Source: Streptomyces thermovulgaris (lineage in GTDB: Bacteria > Actinomycetota > Actinomycetes > Streptomycetales > Streptomycetaceae). Taken from it: a DNA stretch of 45,163 nt. Made by a program: the position numbers and the translations under genes. The stretch is from the NCBI RefSeq assembly GCF_002155915.1, contig NZ_MUME01000047.1:1-45163 (forward strand), read 5' to 3'. How positions within the stretch are numbered: the first letter of the stretch is position 1; each line of letters begins with the position of its first letter. The notes below the pieces were generated by a model. That model searched no databases, was not told the DNA's origin, and saw only the letters and a program-made list of their open reading frames with translations. This document shows positions 25,386 through 35,120 of the stretch, piece by piece.

Positions 25386-26543
25386 GTGCGTCGTACGGTG
25401 TTCAACGAGGATCACGAGGCGTTCCGGCAAACCCTTCGTGCCTTCATCGAGGCCGAGGTCGTACCGGTGTACGACGAATGGTTTCAGCAGGGCATCGTGC
25501 CCCGTGAGTTCTACTACAAGCTCGCCGAGCTGGGCATCTTCGGCATCAACGTGCCCGAGGAGTACGGCGGGGCGGGCCTCGAGACGCACAAGTTCGAGGC
25601 CATCCAGTACGAGGAGACCGCCCGCGCGGGTGTGACCTTCGGCGGCTCCAATGTGCACGTCCTGCTCGCGCTTCCCTACATCAAGATGCTCGCCACCGAG
25701 GAGCAGAAGAAGCGCTACCTGCCCAAGTTCGTCTCCGGCGAGGAGATGTGGGCCATCGCGATGACCGAGCCCGGCACCGGCTCCGACCTCGCGGGCATGA
25801 AGACCACCGCCAAGCTGAGCGAGGACGGGACGCACTACGTCCTCAACGGCGCCAAGACCTTCATCACCGGTGGTGTGCACGCCGACCGGGTCATCGTCTG
25901 CGCCCGCACCGCCCCGCCCTCGCCCGAGGACCGCCGCCACGGCATCTCCCTGTTCGCCGTGGACACCAAGTCCGAGGGCTACTCGGTGGGCCGCAAGCTC
26001 GACAAGCTGGGGCTGAGGACCTCCGACACCGCCGAACTCGCCTTCGTCGACGTCAAGGTGCCCGCCGAGGACCTGCTCGGCGAGGAGAACAAGGGCTTCT
26101 ACTACCTCGGCGCCAACCTGCCCTCCGAGCGCTGGGGCATCGCCTTCGGCGCCTATGCGCAGGCCAAGGCCGCCATCCGGTTCACCAAGCAGTACGTCAA
26201 GGAGCGCACCGTCTTCGGCAAGCCGGTCGCCCACTTCCAGAACACCAAGTTCGAGCTGGCCGCCTGCCAGGCCGAGGTGGACGCGGCGGAGGCCGTCGCC
26301 GACCGGGCGCTCGAGGCGCTCGACGCCGGCGAGCTGACTCCCGCCGAGGCAGCTTCCGCGAAGCTGTTCTGCACCGAGGTCGCCCACCGCGTCATCGACC
26401 GCTGTCTGCAACTGCACGGCGGCTACGGGTACATGAACGAGTACCCGATCGCCCGCCTGTACGCGGACAACCGTGTCAACCGCATCTACGGCGGCACCAG
26501 CGAGATCATGAAGACGATCATCGCAAAGGACATGGGTCTCTGA
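25386..26543 (+). CDS. Acyl-CoA dehydrogenase
   Basis: The 385-aa enzyme starts at GTG 25386 with a GAAAGGG-type ribosome site. Signatures are AIAMTEPGTGSDLAGMKTTAKL (FAD/substrate binding) and CLQLHGGYGYMNEYPIARLYADNRVNRIYGGTSEIMKTIIAKDMGL (C-terminal motif with IYGGTSEI). It is only moderately similar to the isovaleryl-type paralogue at 18691 and probably acts on straight or medium-chain acyl-CoAs. It is 7 bp upstream of a TesB thioesterase gene, with which it should be co-transcribed. Confidence 0.92.
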   Translation: MRRTVFNEDHEAFRQTLRAFIEAEVVPVYDEWFQQGIVPREFYYKLAELGIFGINVPEEYGGAGLETHKFEAIQYEETARAGVTFGGSNVHVLLALPYIKMLATEEQKKRYLPKFVSGEEMWAIAMTEPGTGSDLAGMKTTAKLSEDGTHYVLNGAKTFITGGVHADRVIVCARTAPPSPEDRRHGISLFAVDTKSEGYSVGRKLDKLGLRTSDTAELAFVDVKVPAEDLLGEENKGFYYLGANLPSERWGIAFGAYAQAKAAIRFTKQYVKERTVFGKPVAHFQNTKFELAACQAEVDAAEAVADRALEALDAGELTPAEAASAKLFCTEVAHRVIDRCLQLHGGYGYMNEYPIARLYADNRVNRIYGGTSEIMKTIIAKDMGL

Positions 26544-26550
26544 GACAAGC

Positions 26551-27441
26551 ATGAGTCAGGCACTTCAGTCTCTCCTCGATCTGCTCGACCTCGAGCAGAT
26601 CGAGGAGAACATCTTCCGCGGCCAGTCGCGCTCCGTGGTCGTCCCGCGGGTCTTCGGCGGACAGGTCGCGGCACAGGCGCTGGTCGCCGCCGGGCGCACG
26701 GTCCCCGAGGACCGGCACGCCCACTCGCTGCACGCGTACTTCCTGCGTCCCGGCGACCCGGGTGCGCCCATCGTCTACTCGGTGGACCGCATCCGCGACG
26801 GCCGCTCCTTCACCACCCGCCGGGTGGTCGCCGTCCAGCACGGGCAGCCGATCTTCCACCTCTCGGCGTCCTTCCAGGTGCCGGAGGACGGGCTCGACCA
26901 CCAGGCCCCCATGCCGCCCACCACCGACCCGGCGCTGCTGCCTCCCTCCGAGGAGCGGCTGCGGAGCTACGAGCACCTTCCGGCCGAGGTCGTGGAGCGT
27001 CTGCTGGAGGCCCGTGAGGCGGTCGACCTGCGCTATGCGGACGATCCGCCGTTCGGCAGGTTCGGCGAGCCGCGCGAGCCGCACTCCCAGGTGTGGTTCC
27101 GCACCAACGGCAAGCTCGGCGACGACCCGTTGCTGCACGTCGTCCTCGCCACCTATGTGTCCGACATGACCCTGCTCGACTCGGTGCTGCTCGCCCACGG
27201 GCGCGGCGGCTGGGCGGTCGGGGACGTCGTCGGGGCCTCGCTGGACCACGCGATGTGGTTCCACCGGCCGTTCCGGGCCGACGAGTGGCTGCTGTACGAC
27301 CAGGAGTCGCCCTCCGCGTACGGCGGGCGGGGCCTGGGGCAGGCCCGTATCTACACCCAGGACGGCAGGCTGGCCATCTCGGTGATCCAGGAGGGCGTGG
27401 TCCGCGTTCCCTGGGACTTCGGGAAGCCCCGGGAGCGCTGA
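26551..27441 (+). CDS. tesB: Acyl-CoA thioesterase II (TesB-like)
   Basis: The 296-aa double-hotdog thioesterase has the family segments NIFRGQSRSVVVPRVFGGQVAAQALVAAGRTV, HSLHAYFLRPGDP, GRSFTTRRVVAVQHGQPIFHLSASFQ and, in the second hotdog, LDHAMWFHRPFRADEWLLYDQESPSAYGGRGLGQARIYTQDGRL. It hydrolyses acyl-CoA to free acid and CoA. The ribosome site is weak. The start lies 7 bp after the dehydrogenase stop, so translation may be coupled. Confidence 0.93.
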   Translation: MSQALQSLLDLLDLEQIEENIFRGQSRSVVVPRVFGGQVAAQALVAAGRTVPEDRHAHSLHAYFLRPGDPGAPIVYSVDRIRDGRSFTTRRVVAVQHGQPIFHLSASFQVPEDGLDHQAPMPPTTDPALLPPSEERLRSYEHLPAEVVERLLEAREAVDLRYADDPPFGRFGEPREPHSQVWFRTNGKLGDDPLLHVVLATYVSDMTLLDSVLLAHGRGGWAVGDVVGASLDHAMWFHRPFRADEWLLYDQESPSAYGGRGLGQARIYTQDGRLAISVIQEGVVRVPWDFGKPRER

Positions 27442-27540
27442 GAGGACCGGCGGGCGCGTCGCGGAGAACCGTTCGCAGAACGCGGGCGGCGGCGGACACC
27501 TCACGGTGACCGCCGCCGCCCGCGGCCGTCCTCCCCGGGT

Positions 27541-27575
27541 CCTCCGCTCCCGCCGGGCCCGGCGGTCCGCGGAGG
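27541..27575. terminator. Nested hairpin terminator between convergent genes
   Basis: Outer arms CCTCCGC (27541-27547) and GCGGAGG (27569-27575) enclose the perfect palindrome CGCCGGGCCCGGCG (27551-27564). It lies in the 171-bp space between the convergent thioesterase and phosphatase-like genes and can serve both strands. Confidence 0.7.
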
Positions 27576-27612
27576 GCCGGGATCCTCCGCCGCCCGCCGG
27601 ACCCGCCCGGCG

Positions 27613-28404
27613 CTATGCCGTCAGACCCGCCCGGTCCAGCAGATACGCCGTCATCGGGTCGTAGTACCGGGGGCTGGCCACATGGTCGTCGAGCGGCACC
27701 GCCACCTGGAGCGTCCCCTCGGCCTCGGCGAGGAAGAGCGCCGGGTCGTTGCAGTCGGCGTAGCCGACGGAGTCCACCCCGTGCTGACCGGCGTAGCCCG
27801 CCCAGCCGTGGTCGGCGACGACCAGGTCCGGCAGCGGGCGGCCCTCGCGCTCCAGGGCGGTGAGGACGGCGCGCATCGGCTCGCCGGAGTGGGTGTGCCA
27901 CAGCGTGGCGCCGTGCTCCAGGACGGCCACGTCCGCGAACTGCATGACGTACCCCTCGTCCGTCTGCAGCCCGTCCGGGATGACGACGATCTCGCAGCCG
28001 GCGGCGCGCAGCGCGGCGGCCGTGGCGCGGTGCACGTCCAGCAGGCCGCCGGGGTGCCCGGTGGCGAGCAGCACCCGCTGCCGTCCGTCGGCCGCCTTGC
28101 GCAGCCGGCAGGCCATCCGCTCCAGGGCGTCGACGGTCAGCTCGGGGTCGATGGTGTCCTGGCCGTAGCGATGCTCCGGGTCGTCGCTGACGCCGACGCG
28201 CTCGGCCATCACCGCGAGCACGTCCTGCTCGTCGCTCCAGCGGTCGCCGAACTCCAGCCCGAGCCAGAAGTGACGGTCGCCGTTGGCGAGTTTGCGGTAG
28301 TGGGAGAGGTTGTTCTCACGAGGGGTGGCGACGTTCCCGGCGATACGGGTCCTCACGAGGTGGTCGACGAGTTCGGCGCGGCTGGGTGTCCCGGATATCG
28401 ACAT
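27613..28404 (-). CDS. Phosphatase-like conserved protein
   Basis: From ATG 28404 (MSISGTPSRAELVDHLV) the protein has 263 aa; longer starts lack a ribosome site. Visible segments are TRIAGNVATPRENNLSHYRKLANGDRHFWLGLEF, RVLLATGHPGGLLDVHRATAAALR, ATLWHTHSGEPMRAVL and PDLVVADHGWAGYAGQHGVDSVGYADCNDPALFLAE. It resembles actinobacterial proteins annotated as phosphatases, with Asp/His-rich motifs that could bind metal. I cannot name a substrate. It lies 16 bp after the PucR stop, so the two are probably one transcript. Confidence 0.7.
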   Translation of the reverse strand: MSISGTPSRAELVDHLVRTRIAGNVATPRENNLSHYRKLANGDRHFWLGLEFGDRWSDEQDVLAVMAERVGVSDDPEHRYGQDTIDPELTVDALERMACRLRKAADGRQRVLLATGHPGGLLDVHRATAAALRAAGCEIVVIPDGLQTDEGYVMQFADVAVLEHGATLWHTHSGEPMRAVLTALEREGRPLPDLVVADHGWAGYAGQHGVDSVGYADCNDPALFLAEAEGTLQVAVPLDDHVASPRYYDPMTAYLLDRAGLTA

Positions 28405-28420
28405 GGCTTCCATTGTGGTG

Positions 28421-29974
28421 TCATGCCCGGCGCAGAGCGAACCACAGTTCCATGCGGACATCCGGGTCGTCCAGGTCGGCGCCGAGCAGGGCGGCGCACC
28501 GGGCGATGCGCTGCCGGACGGTGTTGCGGTGCACGGACAGGGCGACCGCGGTGCGGTCCCAACTGCCGTGCAGGGAAAGCCAGGTGCGCAGGGTCTCGGT
28601 GAGCGCCGGCGTCGCGCTGATCGGGGCGAGCAGCGCGCGGGCGTGCGCGTCGGCCTCGTCGGGAGGGATCAGGTCGGCGAGGCCGGGGCGGTCGCCGTGG
28701 CGGACCAGGGCGGTGCGGGTGGCGCGGGCGCGGGCCAGGGCGCGGGCCGCCTGGGTGTCGGCGGCGGGCCAGTCGGCCGCCGTGACGGCGGTGCTCACCC
28801 CGAGGGTCCAGCCGGGCTGCGGGGCCGGCTCCCGCTCGGCGGGCACCAGCACCCGTACGACCCCGTCCGCGAGGTCCACCAGCGCGGACCCGAGCGCGGT
28901 GCCGAGCGCGGAGGCGGCCATGGGGTCGGGGGCCTGCGCCTCCGGCCGTGCGTGCACCACGACCCACCGCTCGGCCCCGAGCAGCGGCGCGACCTCCTCG
29001 GGCGCCGCCCCCAGCAGCATCCGTACGAGCGCCGAGGACCGGGCCGCCCCCGTGCCGCTCTGGTGCTCCCCGGTGAGCAGCGACAGCAGCACCGCGGCGA
29101 CGGACGCGATCGTGTGGTCCCCGGGGCTCCGCTCCGGAGCCGCCACCGCGAGCACGAACCCCTGTCCGGCCCCCAGCGCATAGGCGGCGAGATGACCGCC
29201 GTCGACGGTGTCGGTGGCGGAGGAGGGCGCGGTCCGGCCGGAGGCGGCGGACCCGGTGGCCGGGCGGGCCGGACCCTTCGGCCGCGGGGACGTGTCCGCC
29301 GGGGCCGGGCGCACCACGGCGGCCAGCTGCGCGAGCGCCGTGCGGACCTCCTCGCGCGGGGCCCGTCCCGCCGAGGCGATCTCCGCGCCGTCCGGGCCGT
29401 GGAGAACCGCCCAGCCGCCCAGGCGCCGGGCCAGCTGGCGCAGGACCGAGGGAACGGGGTTCGGCCGGGAGGCCGCGGCGGCCAGGCTCTGCTGGGCCTC
29501 GGCGACCCGGCGGAGCTCGGCCAGACGGACCTGGGCCATCAGCTGCCAGACGGCGCGGGTGATGCCGGAGAAGGGGGTCTGCGGGGGAACCTCCAGCAGC
29601 GGAAGGCCCTGGGCGTCGCAGGCCGCCACCAGGGCGGGCGGCACCGTGTCGTGCACCGGCGCCAGGCCGAAACCGAGCGCCGCGCCGCCCGCCGCGACGA
29701 CCTGGGAGACATAGGTGTCGAAGTACGGCCCGGTGTCCGCGGCCGACGGGGCCGACGGGACATGGACACCGGCCGTCAGCAGGAGTTCACCGCCCAGCAG
29801 ATAGGGGTACGGGTCGGCCATCTCCGAGGTGTGCACCCAGTGGATCACCGTGTCCCGGCCGGCCGGCCCCGCGATGTGGCGCAGGGCGAGGTCCTCCCGG
29901 GCGAGCAGGGCCGACAGGGGGACCGGCGGGGTCGGGGGGACCGCCGGGACGGCCGGCGCATGCGGATCCGGCAT
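28421..29974 (-). CDS. PucR-family transcriptional regulator
   Basis: Counted from ATG 29974 (GGAGG about 9 nt upstream) the protein has 517 aa. The N-terminal PucR/purine-catabolism domain (LSALLAREDLALRHIAGPAGRDTVIHWVHTSEMADPYPYLLGGELLLTAG) is followed by a GGDEF-like central region. The C-terminal HTH is of the PucR/CdaR type (WDRTAVALSVHRNTVRQRIARCAALLG). It is divergent from the symporter-ureohydrolase-ThDP operon, with 115 bp between starts, so it probably controls that operon in response to a nitrogen compound. A TGAA-N8-TTCA element lies in the gap (about 30011-30026), too weak to call an operator. Confidence 0.88.
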   Translation of the reverse strand: MPDPHAPAVPAVPPTPPVPLSALLAREDLALRHIAGPAGRDTVIHWVHTSEMADPYPYLLGGELLLTAGVHVPSAPSAADTGPYFDTYVSQVVAAGGAALGFGLAPVHDTVPPALVAACDAQGLPLLEVPPQTPFSGITRAVWQLMAQVRLAELRRVAEAQQSLAAAASRPNPVPSVLRQLARRLGGWAVLHGPDGAEIASAGRAPREEVRTALAQLAAVVRPAPADTSPRPKGPARPATGSAASGRTAPSSATDTVDGGHLAAYALGAGQGFVLAVAAPERSPGDHTIASVAAVLLSLLTGEHQSGTGAARSSALVRMLLGAAPEEVAPLLGAERWVVVHARPEAQAPDPMAASALGTALGSALVDLADGVVRVLVPAEREPAPQPGWTLGVSTAVTAADWPAADTQAARALARARATRTALVRHGDRPGLADLIPPDEADAHARALLAPISATPALTETLRTWLSLHGSWDRTAVALSVHRNTVRQRIARCAALLGADLDDPDVRMELWFALRRA

Positions 29975-30089
29975 GGTGGACGATTCCTCCATCCCGCTCG
30001 GTTCGAATGGATGAAACGTACACTTCAAGGACTCTTTTCGGCCACCTAGGGTCGACCCACGAACCAGCCGCGAGGAAGGGGCGGTCCCT

Positions 30090-31550
30090 ATGGTCGTCGA
30101 CTACGCAGTGATCGTTGTGTATCTGGTCGGAATGCTGGCCATGGGCTGGTGGGGCATGCGCCGCGCCAGGTCGAAGAGCGAGTTCCTGGTGGCGGGCCGC
30201 CGGCTCGGGCCCACCCTGTACTCCGGCACGATGGCGGCCATCGTCCTCGGCGGTGCCTCCACCATCGGCGGTGTCGGTCTCGGCTACAAGCACGGGCTCT
30301 CGGGAGCCTGGATGGTCCTCACCATCGGCCTCGGACTGCTCGCCCTCTCGGTCTTCTTCTCGGCCAGGATCGCCCGGCTGAAGGTCTACACCGTCTCCGA
30401 GATGCTCGACCTGCGCTACGGCGGCCGGGCCGGCGTCATCTCGGGCGTGGTGATGTGGGCGTACACCCTGATGCTCGCGGTCACCTCCACCATCGCCTAC
30501 GCCACGATCTTCGACGTCCTGTTCGACCTGCACCGCACCGTCGCGATCATCCTCGGCGGCACGATCGTCGTCGCGTACTCCACCCTCGGCGGCATGTGGT
30601 CCATCACGCTGACCGACATGGTGCAGTTCGTGGTCAAGACGATCGGCGTCCTGCTCCTGCTGCTGCCGATCGCCGTCGTCAAGGCGGGCGGCTTCAGCGA
30701 GATGCAGGCCAAGCTGCCGACCTCCTACTTCGACCCGCTGGGCATCGGCGGCGAGACGATCTTCACCTATGTCCTGATCTACACCTTCGGCATGCTCATC
30801 GGACAGGACATCTGGCAGCGCGTCTTCACCGCCCGCAGCGACGCGACGGCCAAGTGGGGCGGCACCGTCGCCGGCACCTACTGCCTGGCCTACGCCGTCG
30901 CCGGCGCGGTCATCGGCACCGCCGCCAAGGTGCTCTACCCCGACCTCGGCAACGCCGACGACGCCTTCGCCACCATCGTCAAGGCCGACCTGCCCATCGG
31001 CATCCGCGGACTGGTGCTCGCCGCCGCCCTGGCCGCGGTGATGTCCACCTCCTCCGGCGCGCTGATCGCCTGCGCCACCGTCGCCAACAACGACATCTGG
31101 TCCCGGCTGCGCGGCGCCGTCCGCCGCGGCGAGGAGGTGCACGACGAGGTCAGGGGCAACCGCGCCTTCATCCTGATCATGGGCGTCGGGGTGATCTGCA
31201 CCGCCATCGCCCTCAACGACGTCGTCGCGGCCCTGACCGTCGCCTACAACCTGCTCGTCGGCGGACTGCTGGTGCCGATCCTCGGCGGGCTGGTGTGGAA
31301 GCGCGGCACCGTGCAGGGCGCCCTCGCCTCCGTGATCGTCGGCGGTCTCACCGTCGTCGCCCTCATGGCGACCGCCGGCATCCTCGCCAACGAGCCCATC
31401 TACTACGGTCTGCTGGCCTCCCTCGCCGCCTACGTCGTCGTCTCCCTGCTGACCCGGCCCACCGACGAGGCCGTCCTCGCCGCCTGGCGCGAGCGGCTCG
31501 CCGGGCGCACCCCCGAACTGCCGTCCGAGCCCGTCCCGGTCCAGCAGTAG
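30090..31550 (+). CDS. Sodium:solute symporter (SSS family)
   Basis: The 486-aa membrane protein has about 13 hydrophobic segments and SSS-family features: [38 protein letters not shown] near the N-terminus, then [20 protein letters not shown] and [28 protein letters not shown]. Such proteins couple solute uptake to a sodium gradient. First gene of an operon with a ureohydrolase and a ThDP enzyme, so the cargo is probably the guanidino compound they degrade (inference). The ATG at 30090 has GGAAGGGG upstream. Confidence 0.92.
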   Translation: MVVDYAVIVVYLVGMLAMGWWGMRRARSKSEFLVAGRRLGPTLYSGTMAAIVLGGASTIGGVGLGYKHGLSGAWMVLTIGLGLLALSVFFSARIARLKVYTVSEMLDLRYGGRAGVISGVVMWAYTLMLAVTSTIAYATIFDVLFDLHRTVAIILGGTIVVAYSTLGGMWSITLTDMVQFVVKTIGVLLLLLPIAVVKAGGFSEMQAKLPTSYFDPLGIGGETIFTYVLIYTFGMLIGQDIWQRVFTARSDATAKWGGTVAGTYCLAYAVAGAVIGTAAKVLYPDLGNADDAFATIVKADLPIGIRGLVLAAALAAVMSTSSGALIACATVANNDIWSRLRGAVRRGEEVHDEVRGNRAFILIMGVGVICTAIALNDVVAALTVAYNLLVGGLLVPILGGLVWKRGTVQGALASVIVGGLTVVALMATAGILANEPIYYGLLASLAAYVVVSLLTRPTDEAVLAAWRERLAGRTPELPSEPVPVQQ

Positions 31551-31609
31551 AGTCGCCCCCGGAAAGCAGTACATGCGCGGATGAAGCGCAGGAAAGAAGG
31601 CATTTCATC

Positions 31610-32590
31610 ATGAGCAGCAACGAGATACCCCGCGGCCCCGTCGACTCCTCCCGCGTCCCGCGGTACGCCGGCCCCGCGACCTTCGCCCGGCTGCCCCGCC
31701 TCGACGAGGTCGGCACCACCGACATCGCCGTCGTGGGCGTGCCGTTCGACTCCGGTGTCTCGTACCGGCCGGGCGCCCGCTTCGGCGGCAACGCCATCCG
31801 CGAGGCCTCCCGGCTGCTGCGCCCCTACAACCCGGCGCAGGACGCCTCCCCCTTCGCCCTCGCCCAGGTCGCCGACGGCGGCGACATCGCCGTGAACCCG
31901 TTCAACATCAACGAGGCCGTGGAGACCATCGAGGCCGCCGCCGACGAACTGCTCGGCACCGGCGCCCGGTTGATGACCCTCGGCGGCGACCACACCATCG
32001 CCCTGCCGCTGCTGCGCTCCGTCGCCAAGAAGCACGGCCCGGTCGCCCTGCTCCACTTCGACGCCCATCTCGACACCTGGGACACCTACTTCGGCGCCGA
32101 GTACACCCACGGCACCCCGTTCCGCCGCGCCGTCGAGGAGGGCATCCTCGACACCTCCGCCCTCTCCCACGTCGGCATCCGCGGCCCGCTGTACGGCAAG
32201 CAGGACCTCACCGACGACGAGAAGATGGGCTTCGGCATCGTCACCTCCGCCGACGTCTACCGGCGCGGCGCCGACGAGGTGGCCGACCAGCTGCGCCGGC
32301 GCATCGGCGACCGGCCGCTGTACATCTCCATCGACATCGACTGCCTCGACCCGGCCCACGCGCCCGGCACCGGCACCCCCGAGGCGGGCGGCATGACCTC
32401 CCGCGAACTGCTGGAGATCCTGCGCGGCCTGGCCGACTGCCACCTGGTGTCGGCGGACATCGTCGAGGTGGCACCGGCGTACGACCACGCCGAGATCACC
32501 TCGATCGCCGCCTCCCACACCGCGTACGAGCTGACCACCATCATGGCCCGCCAGATCGCGGCGGCCCGGAAGGACACGGAAGCGAAGTGA
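31610..32590 (+). CDS. Ureohydrolase of the agmatinase/guanidinobutyrase family
   Basis: The 326-aa protein has all metal-site motifs of the arginase superfamily: GGDHT (D127, H128), HFDAHLDTW (D151, H153, D155) and the later [21 protein letters not shown]. It binds two Mn(II) and releases urea from a guanidino substrate. The N-terminal [27 protein letters not shown] resembles agmatinase and guanidinobutyrase. Sequence alone does not decide between agmatine, 4-guanidinobutyrate and related compounds. GGAAAGAAGG precedes the ATG, and the next gene overlaps as GTGA. Confidence 0.9.
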   Translation: MSSNEIPRGPVDSSRVPRYAGPATFARLPRLDEVGTTDIAVVGVPFDSGVSYRPGARFGGNAIREASRLLRPYNPAQDASPFALAQVADGGDIAVNPFNINEAVETIEAAADELLGTGARLMTLGGDHTIALPLLRSVAKKHGPVALLHFDAHLDTWDTYFGAEYTHGTPFRRAVEEGILDTSALSHVGIRGPLYGKQDLTDDEKMGFGIVTSADVYRRGADEVADQLRRRIGDRPLYISIDIDCLDPAHAPGTGTPEAGGMTSRELLEILRGLADCHLVSADIVEVAPAYDHAEITSIAASHTAYELTTIMARQIAAARKDTEAK

Positions 32591-34323
32591 CCCACCACCA
32601 CGACCCGGCGCTCCGCCCCGCACCCGCACGGACGAAGGCAGAGCCCGGCACTCCCTCCCGTCGCCCGGACACCCCCCACGACGGCAGCACCGCGCACCGC
32701 GCGCGAGGGGGCCGCAACGGCGGAGACCTGGTCGTGGAGACGCTGGCCGGGCTCGGCGCGACGACCGTCTTCGGCCTGCCCGGCCAGCACGCCCTCGGCA
32801 TGTTCGACGCGCTGCGCCGCTCCGACCTTGCATACGTGGGCCTGCGGGTGGAGAACAACGCGGGCTTCGCGGCGGACGCCTACGGCCGGATCACGGGCCG
32901 GCCCGCGCCGCTGCTGCTCTCGACCGGCCCGGGAGCCCTCACCTCCCTGGCCGCCCTCCAGGAGGCGGCGGCGGCCTCCGCTCCCGTCCTGGCCGTCAGC
33001 AGCCAGATCCCGACCGCCGGGCTCGGCGGCGGCCGTCACGGCTATCTGCACGAACTGCCCGACCAGGCCGCCTCCTTCCGGGGGGTGGTGAAGTCGGTCC
33101 ACACCGTCCGCACCCAGTCCCAGATCCCGTCCGCGATCGCGGAGGCCTGGACGTCGGCGCTGACCGTCCCCCACGGGCCCGTGTGGGTGGAGATCCCGCA
33201 GGACGTGCTGATGGCCCCGACGAGCCTGCCGGCGGTCACGGCGATGGACGCCGCACCGCAGCAGCCCGCCCCCCGGCCGGAACTCGTCGCCGCGGCGGCC
33301 GGCCTGCTCTCCCGCGCCGCCCGTCCCGCGATCATCGCGGGCGGGGGAGTGGTCCGCGCGGGCGCCTGCGGCGAACTGCTGGCCCTGGCCGAGAAACTGA
33401 ACGCCCCCGTCGTCACCACCTTCGGCGGCAAGGGCGCCTTCCCCTGGGAGCACCCGCTGTCCCTCCAGTCCTGGATGGAGGACCGGCACACCACGGACTT
33501 CCTGGAGGACGCCGACGTCCTGCTCGTGATCGGCTCCGGCCTGGGCGAACTGTCCTCCAACTACCACACGTTCAAGCCGCGCGGCCGGATCGTCCAGATC
33601 GAGGCCGACCTCGGCAAGCTGGAGTCCAACCACCCCGCGCTCGGCATCCACGCCGACGCCCGCCTGGCGGTCCGGGCACTGCTGGAGGCGGTGGACGAAC
33701 GCCCGGACGAGAGCGCCGCCGGCCGGGCGCGGGAGCTGCTGGACAAGGTCCGCGCCCGCATCGCCGCCCAGGAACTCACCCTGGAGCAGGAGGTCCTGGC
33801 CTCCGTCCGCCGGGCCCTGCCCGACGACTCCCCGTCCTTCTGGGACATGACGATCCTGGCGTACTGGGCCTGGTCGGCCTTCGACGCCAAGTTCCCCAAC
33901 GCCATGCACTCGGCCCAGGGCGCCGGCGGTCTCGGCTACGGCTTCCCGGCGGCGCTCGGCGCCGCGGTCGCCGACCCCACCCGCCCGGTCCTCGCGGTCT
34001 CCGGCGACGGCGGCGCCCTGTACTCCATCGCCGAGCTGGCCACGGCCCGCCAGTACGACCTGAACGTCACCTGGCTGATCGTCGACGACGGCGGCTACGG
34101 CATCCTCCGCGAGTACATGACGGACGCCTTCGGCCAGGCCACGGCGACGGAGCTCACCCGCCCCGACTACGTGGCCCTGGCCGAGTCCTTCGGCGTCCCG
34201 GGCGTGCGCACCACCCCCGAGACCCTCGAGAAGGACCTGGCGAGGGCCCTGGCCGAACCAGGGCCCTCGGTGGTCGTCCTCCCGGCGGTCCTGCGCATGT
34301 TCGCGCCGACGCACCTGGACTGA
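32587..34323 (+). CDS. Thiamine-diphosphate-dependent enzyme (acetolactate synthase-like)
   Basis: The 578-aa protein starts at GTG 32587, overlapping the ureohydrolase stop. It has the three-domain decarboxylase layout. The N-terminal cofactor-activating Glu is in [17 protein letters not shown] (E89). A central NAD/FAD-like domain follows ([17 protein letters not shown]). The ThDP/Mg motif begins [20 protein letters not shown] (D474) and continues to VDDGGYG. The first ~45 residues are a low-complexity extension. Coupling to a ureohydrolase suggests it processes a carboxylic or keto acid left after urea removal. Reaction unknown. Confidence 0.85.
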   Translation: MTHHHDPALRPAPARTKAEPGTPSRRPDTPHDGSTAHRARGGRNGGDLVVETLAGLGATTVFGLPGQHALGMFDALRRSDLAYVGLRVENNAGFAADAYGRITGRPAPLLLSTGPGALTSLAALQEAAAASAPVLAVSSQIPTAGLGGGRHGYLHELPDQAASFRGVVKSVHTVRTQSQIPSAIAEAWTSALTVPHGPVWVEIPQDVLMAPTSLPAVTAMDAAPQQPAPRPELVAAAAGLLSRAARPAIIAGGGVVRAGACGELLALAEKLNAPVVTTFGGKGAFPWEHPLSLQSWMEDRHTTDFLEDADVLLVIGSGLGELSSNYHTFKPRGRIVQIEADLGKLESNHPALGIHADARLAVRALLEAVDERPDESAAGRARELLDKVRARIAAQELTLEQEVLASVRRALPDDSPSFWDMTILAYWAWSAFDAKFPNAMHSAQGAGGLGYGFPAALGAAVADPTRPVLAVSGDGGALYSIAELATARQYDLNVTWLIVDDGGYGILREYMTDAFGQATATELTRPDYVALAESFGVPGVRTTPETLEKDLARALAEPGPSVVVLPAVLRMFAPTHLD

Positions 34324-34388
34324 TCCGGGCCGGTCCGGGCCGGCGGCACCGGGAGGACGCCGCATCCGGTCAGGAAGGGCGGAAGGTC

Positions 34389-34808
34389 TTACTTCAGGCG
34401 CAGTTCCTTCCAGGTCTTCGGGCCGACGATGCCGTCGTACGGGGTGACCTTGTAGGTCTTCTGGAACCACAGCACGGCCGCCTTGGTCTTGGGACCGAAG
34501 TCGCCGTCGACCGCGAGCTTGGGCGTGTAGGAGGTCGTCTCGTTGATCAGGGCCTGGACCTCCCTGACCGCGTTGCCCTTGCTGCCCGTCATCACGGTGG
34601 CGCTGCCCTTGTAGTAGCCGCAGTAGAAGCCGATGCTGCTGGTGTACGAGCACTTCGCCGCGGCCGAGGCCTTGCCGGTGACGGAGTGGGCGGCGGCGCT
34701 GCCGGCCGAGTGGGACGTGCCGGCGGTGGCGACGCTCGCCGTGCCGCCCACGAGGGCGAGGGTCGCGATGCCGATGCCGAGGGACTTGCGCAGGGCGCTG
34801 ATGGTCAT
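34389..34808 (-). CDS. Small secreted peptidoglycan-binding protein
   Basis: The 139-aa protein has a signal peptide (MTISALRKSLGIGIATLALVGG, then TASVATA) and a Ser/Ala-rich spacer with two cysteines (KCSYTSSIGFYCGYY). A PG_binding_1-like domain fills about residues 75-138 (GNAVREVQALINETTSYTPKLAVDGDFGPKTKAAVLWFQKTYKV, DGIVGPKTWKEL). No catalytic domain is attached. The ATG at 34808 is preceded by GGGGAGA. It is divergent from a membrane HTH protein carrying the same kind of domain, suggesting a shared ligand or function. Confidence 0.87.
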   Translation of the reverse strand: MTISALRKSLGIGIATLALVGGTASVATAGTSHSAGSAAAHSVTGKASAAAKCSYTSSIGFYCGYYKGSATVMTGSKGNAVREVQALINETTSYTPKLAVDGDFGPKTKAAVLWFQKTYKVTPYDGIVGPKTWKELRLK

Positions 34809-34952
34809 GGGATCTCCCCGTTTTCCGTGCTGAACGGTTGTCGGTGCCGTACGGGGACCGTGCCGTCCGGACGCGGTCCCCGCCGTGCCCCACCGACACT
34901 GCCCGTCCGCCCCGGGGCGGGGCCACCGTCGTCGGCGGGACGGGGCCCACAC

Positions 34953-35023
34953 GGGACGTCCCACCCTTTGACCTGCGGGGACGCGGTGCGGGACGAGACG
35001 GCGGCGGGACGCCGGGACGTCCC
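34953..35023. promoter_or_regulatory. Two identical GGGACGTCCC palindromes in the divergent promoter region
   Basis: GGGACGTCCC occurs at 34953-34962 and 35014-35023, 61 bp apart (about six helical turns), in the 312-bp gap between the secreted peptidoglycan-binding gene and the HTH genes. Repetition of a perfect 10-bp palindrome here suggests operators for one of the adjacent HTH proteins. Apart from these, the gap holds a CCCCC-TTT-GGGGG element near 35040-35055 and nothing else I can name. Confidence 0.5.
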
Positions 35024-35120
35024 GTGCGATGGCCGAAACCCCCCTTTGGGGGAGGGGGCCGGGGAACCGGAGCCGAGGACCTCCTGTCCTTCCAGGAGGA
35101 ACTGCCGCCAAAAGGAAGAG

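Noticed and set aside
34389..34391. TTA on the plus strand as a bldA-type codon
   Set aside because: It is the complement of the TAA stop of the secreted peptidoglycan-binding gene.
35040..35055. CCCCC-TTT-GGGGG inverted repeat as a terminator or operator
   Set aside because: Too short and G-run-rich to distinguish from base composition. It lies in a promoter region rather than after a gene.
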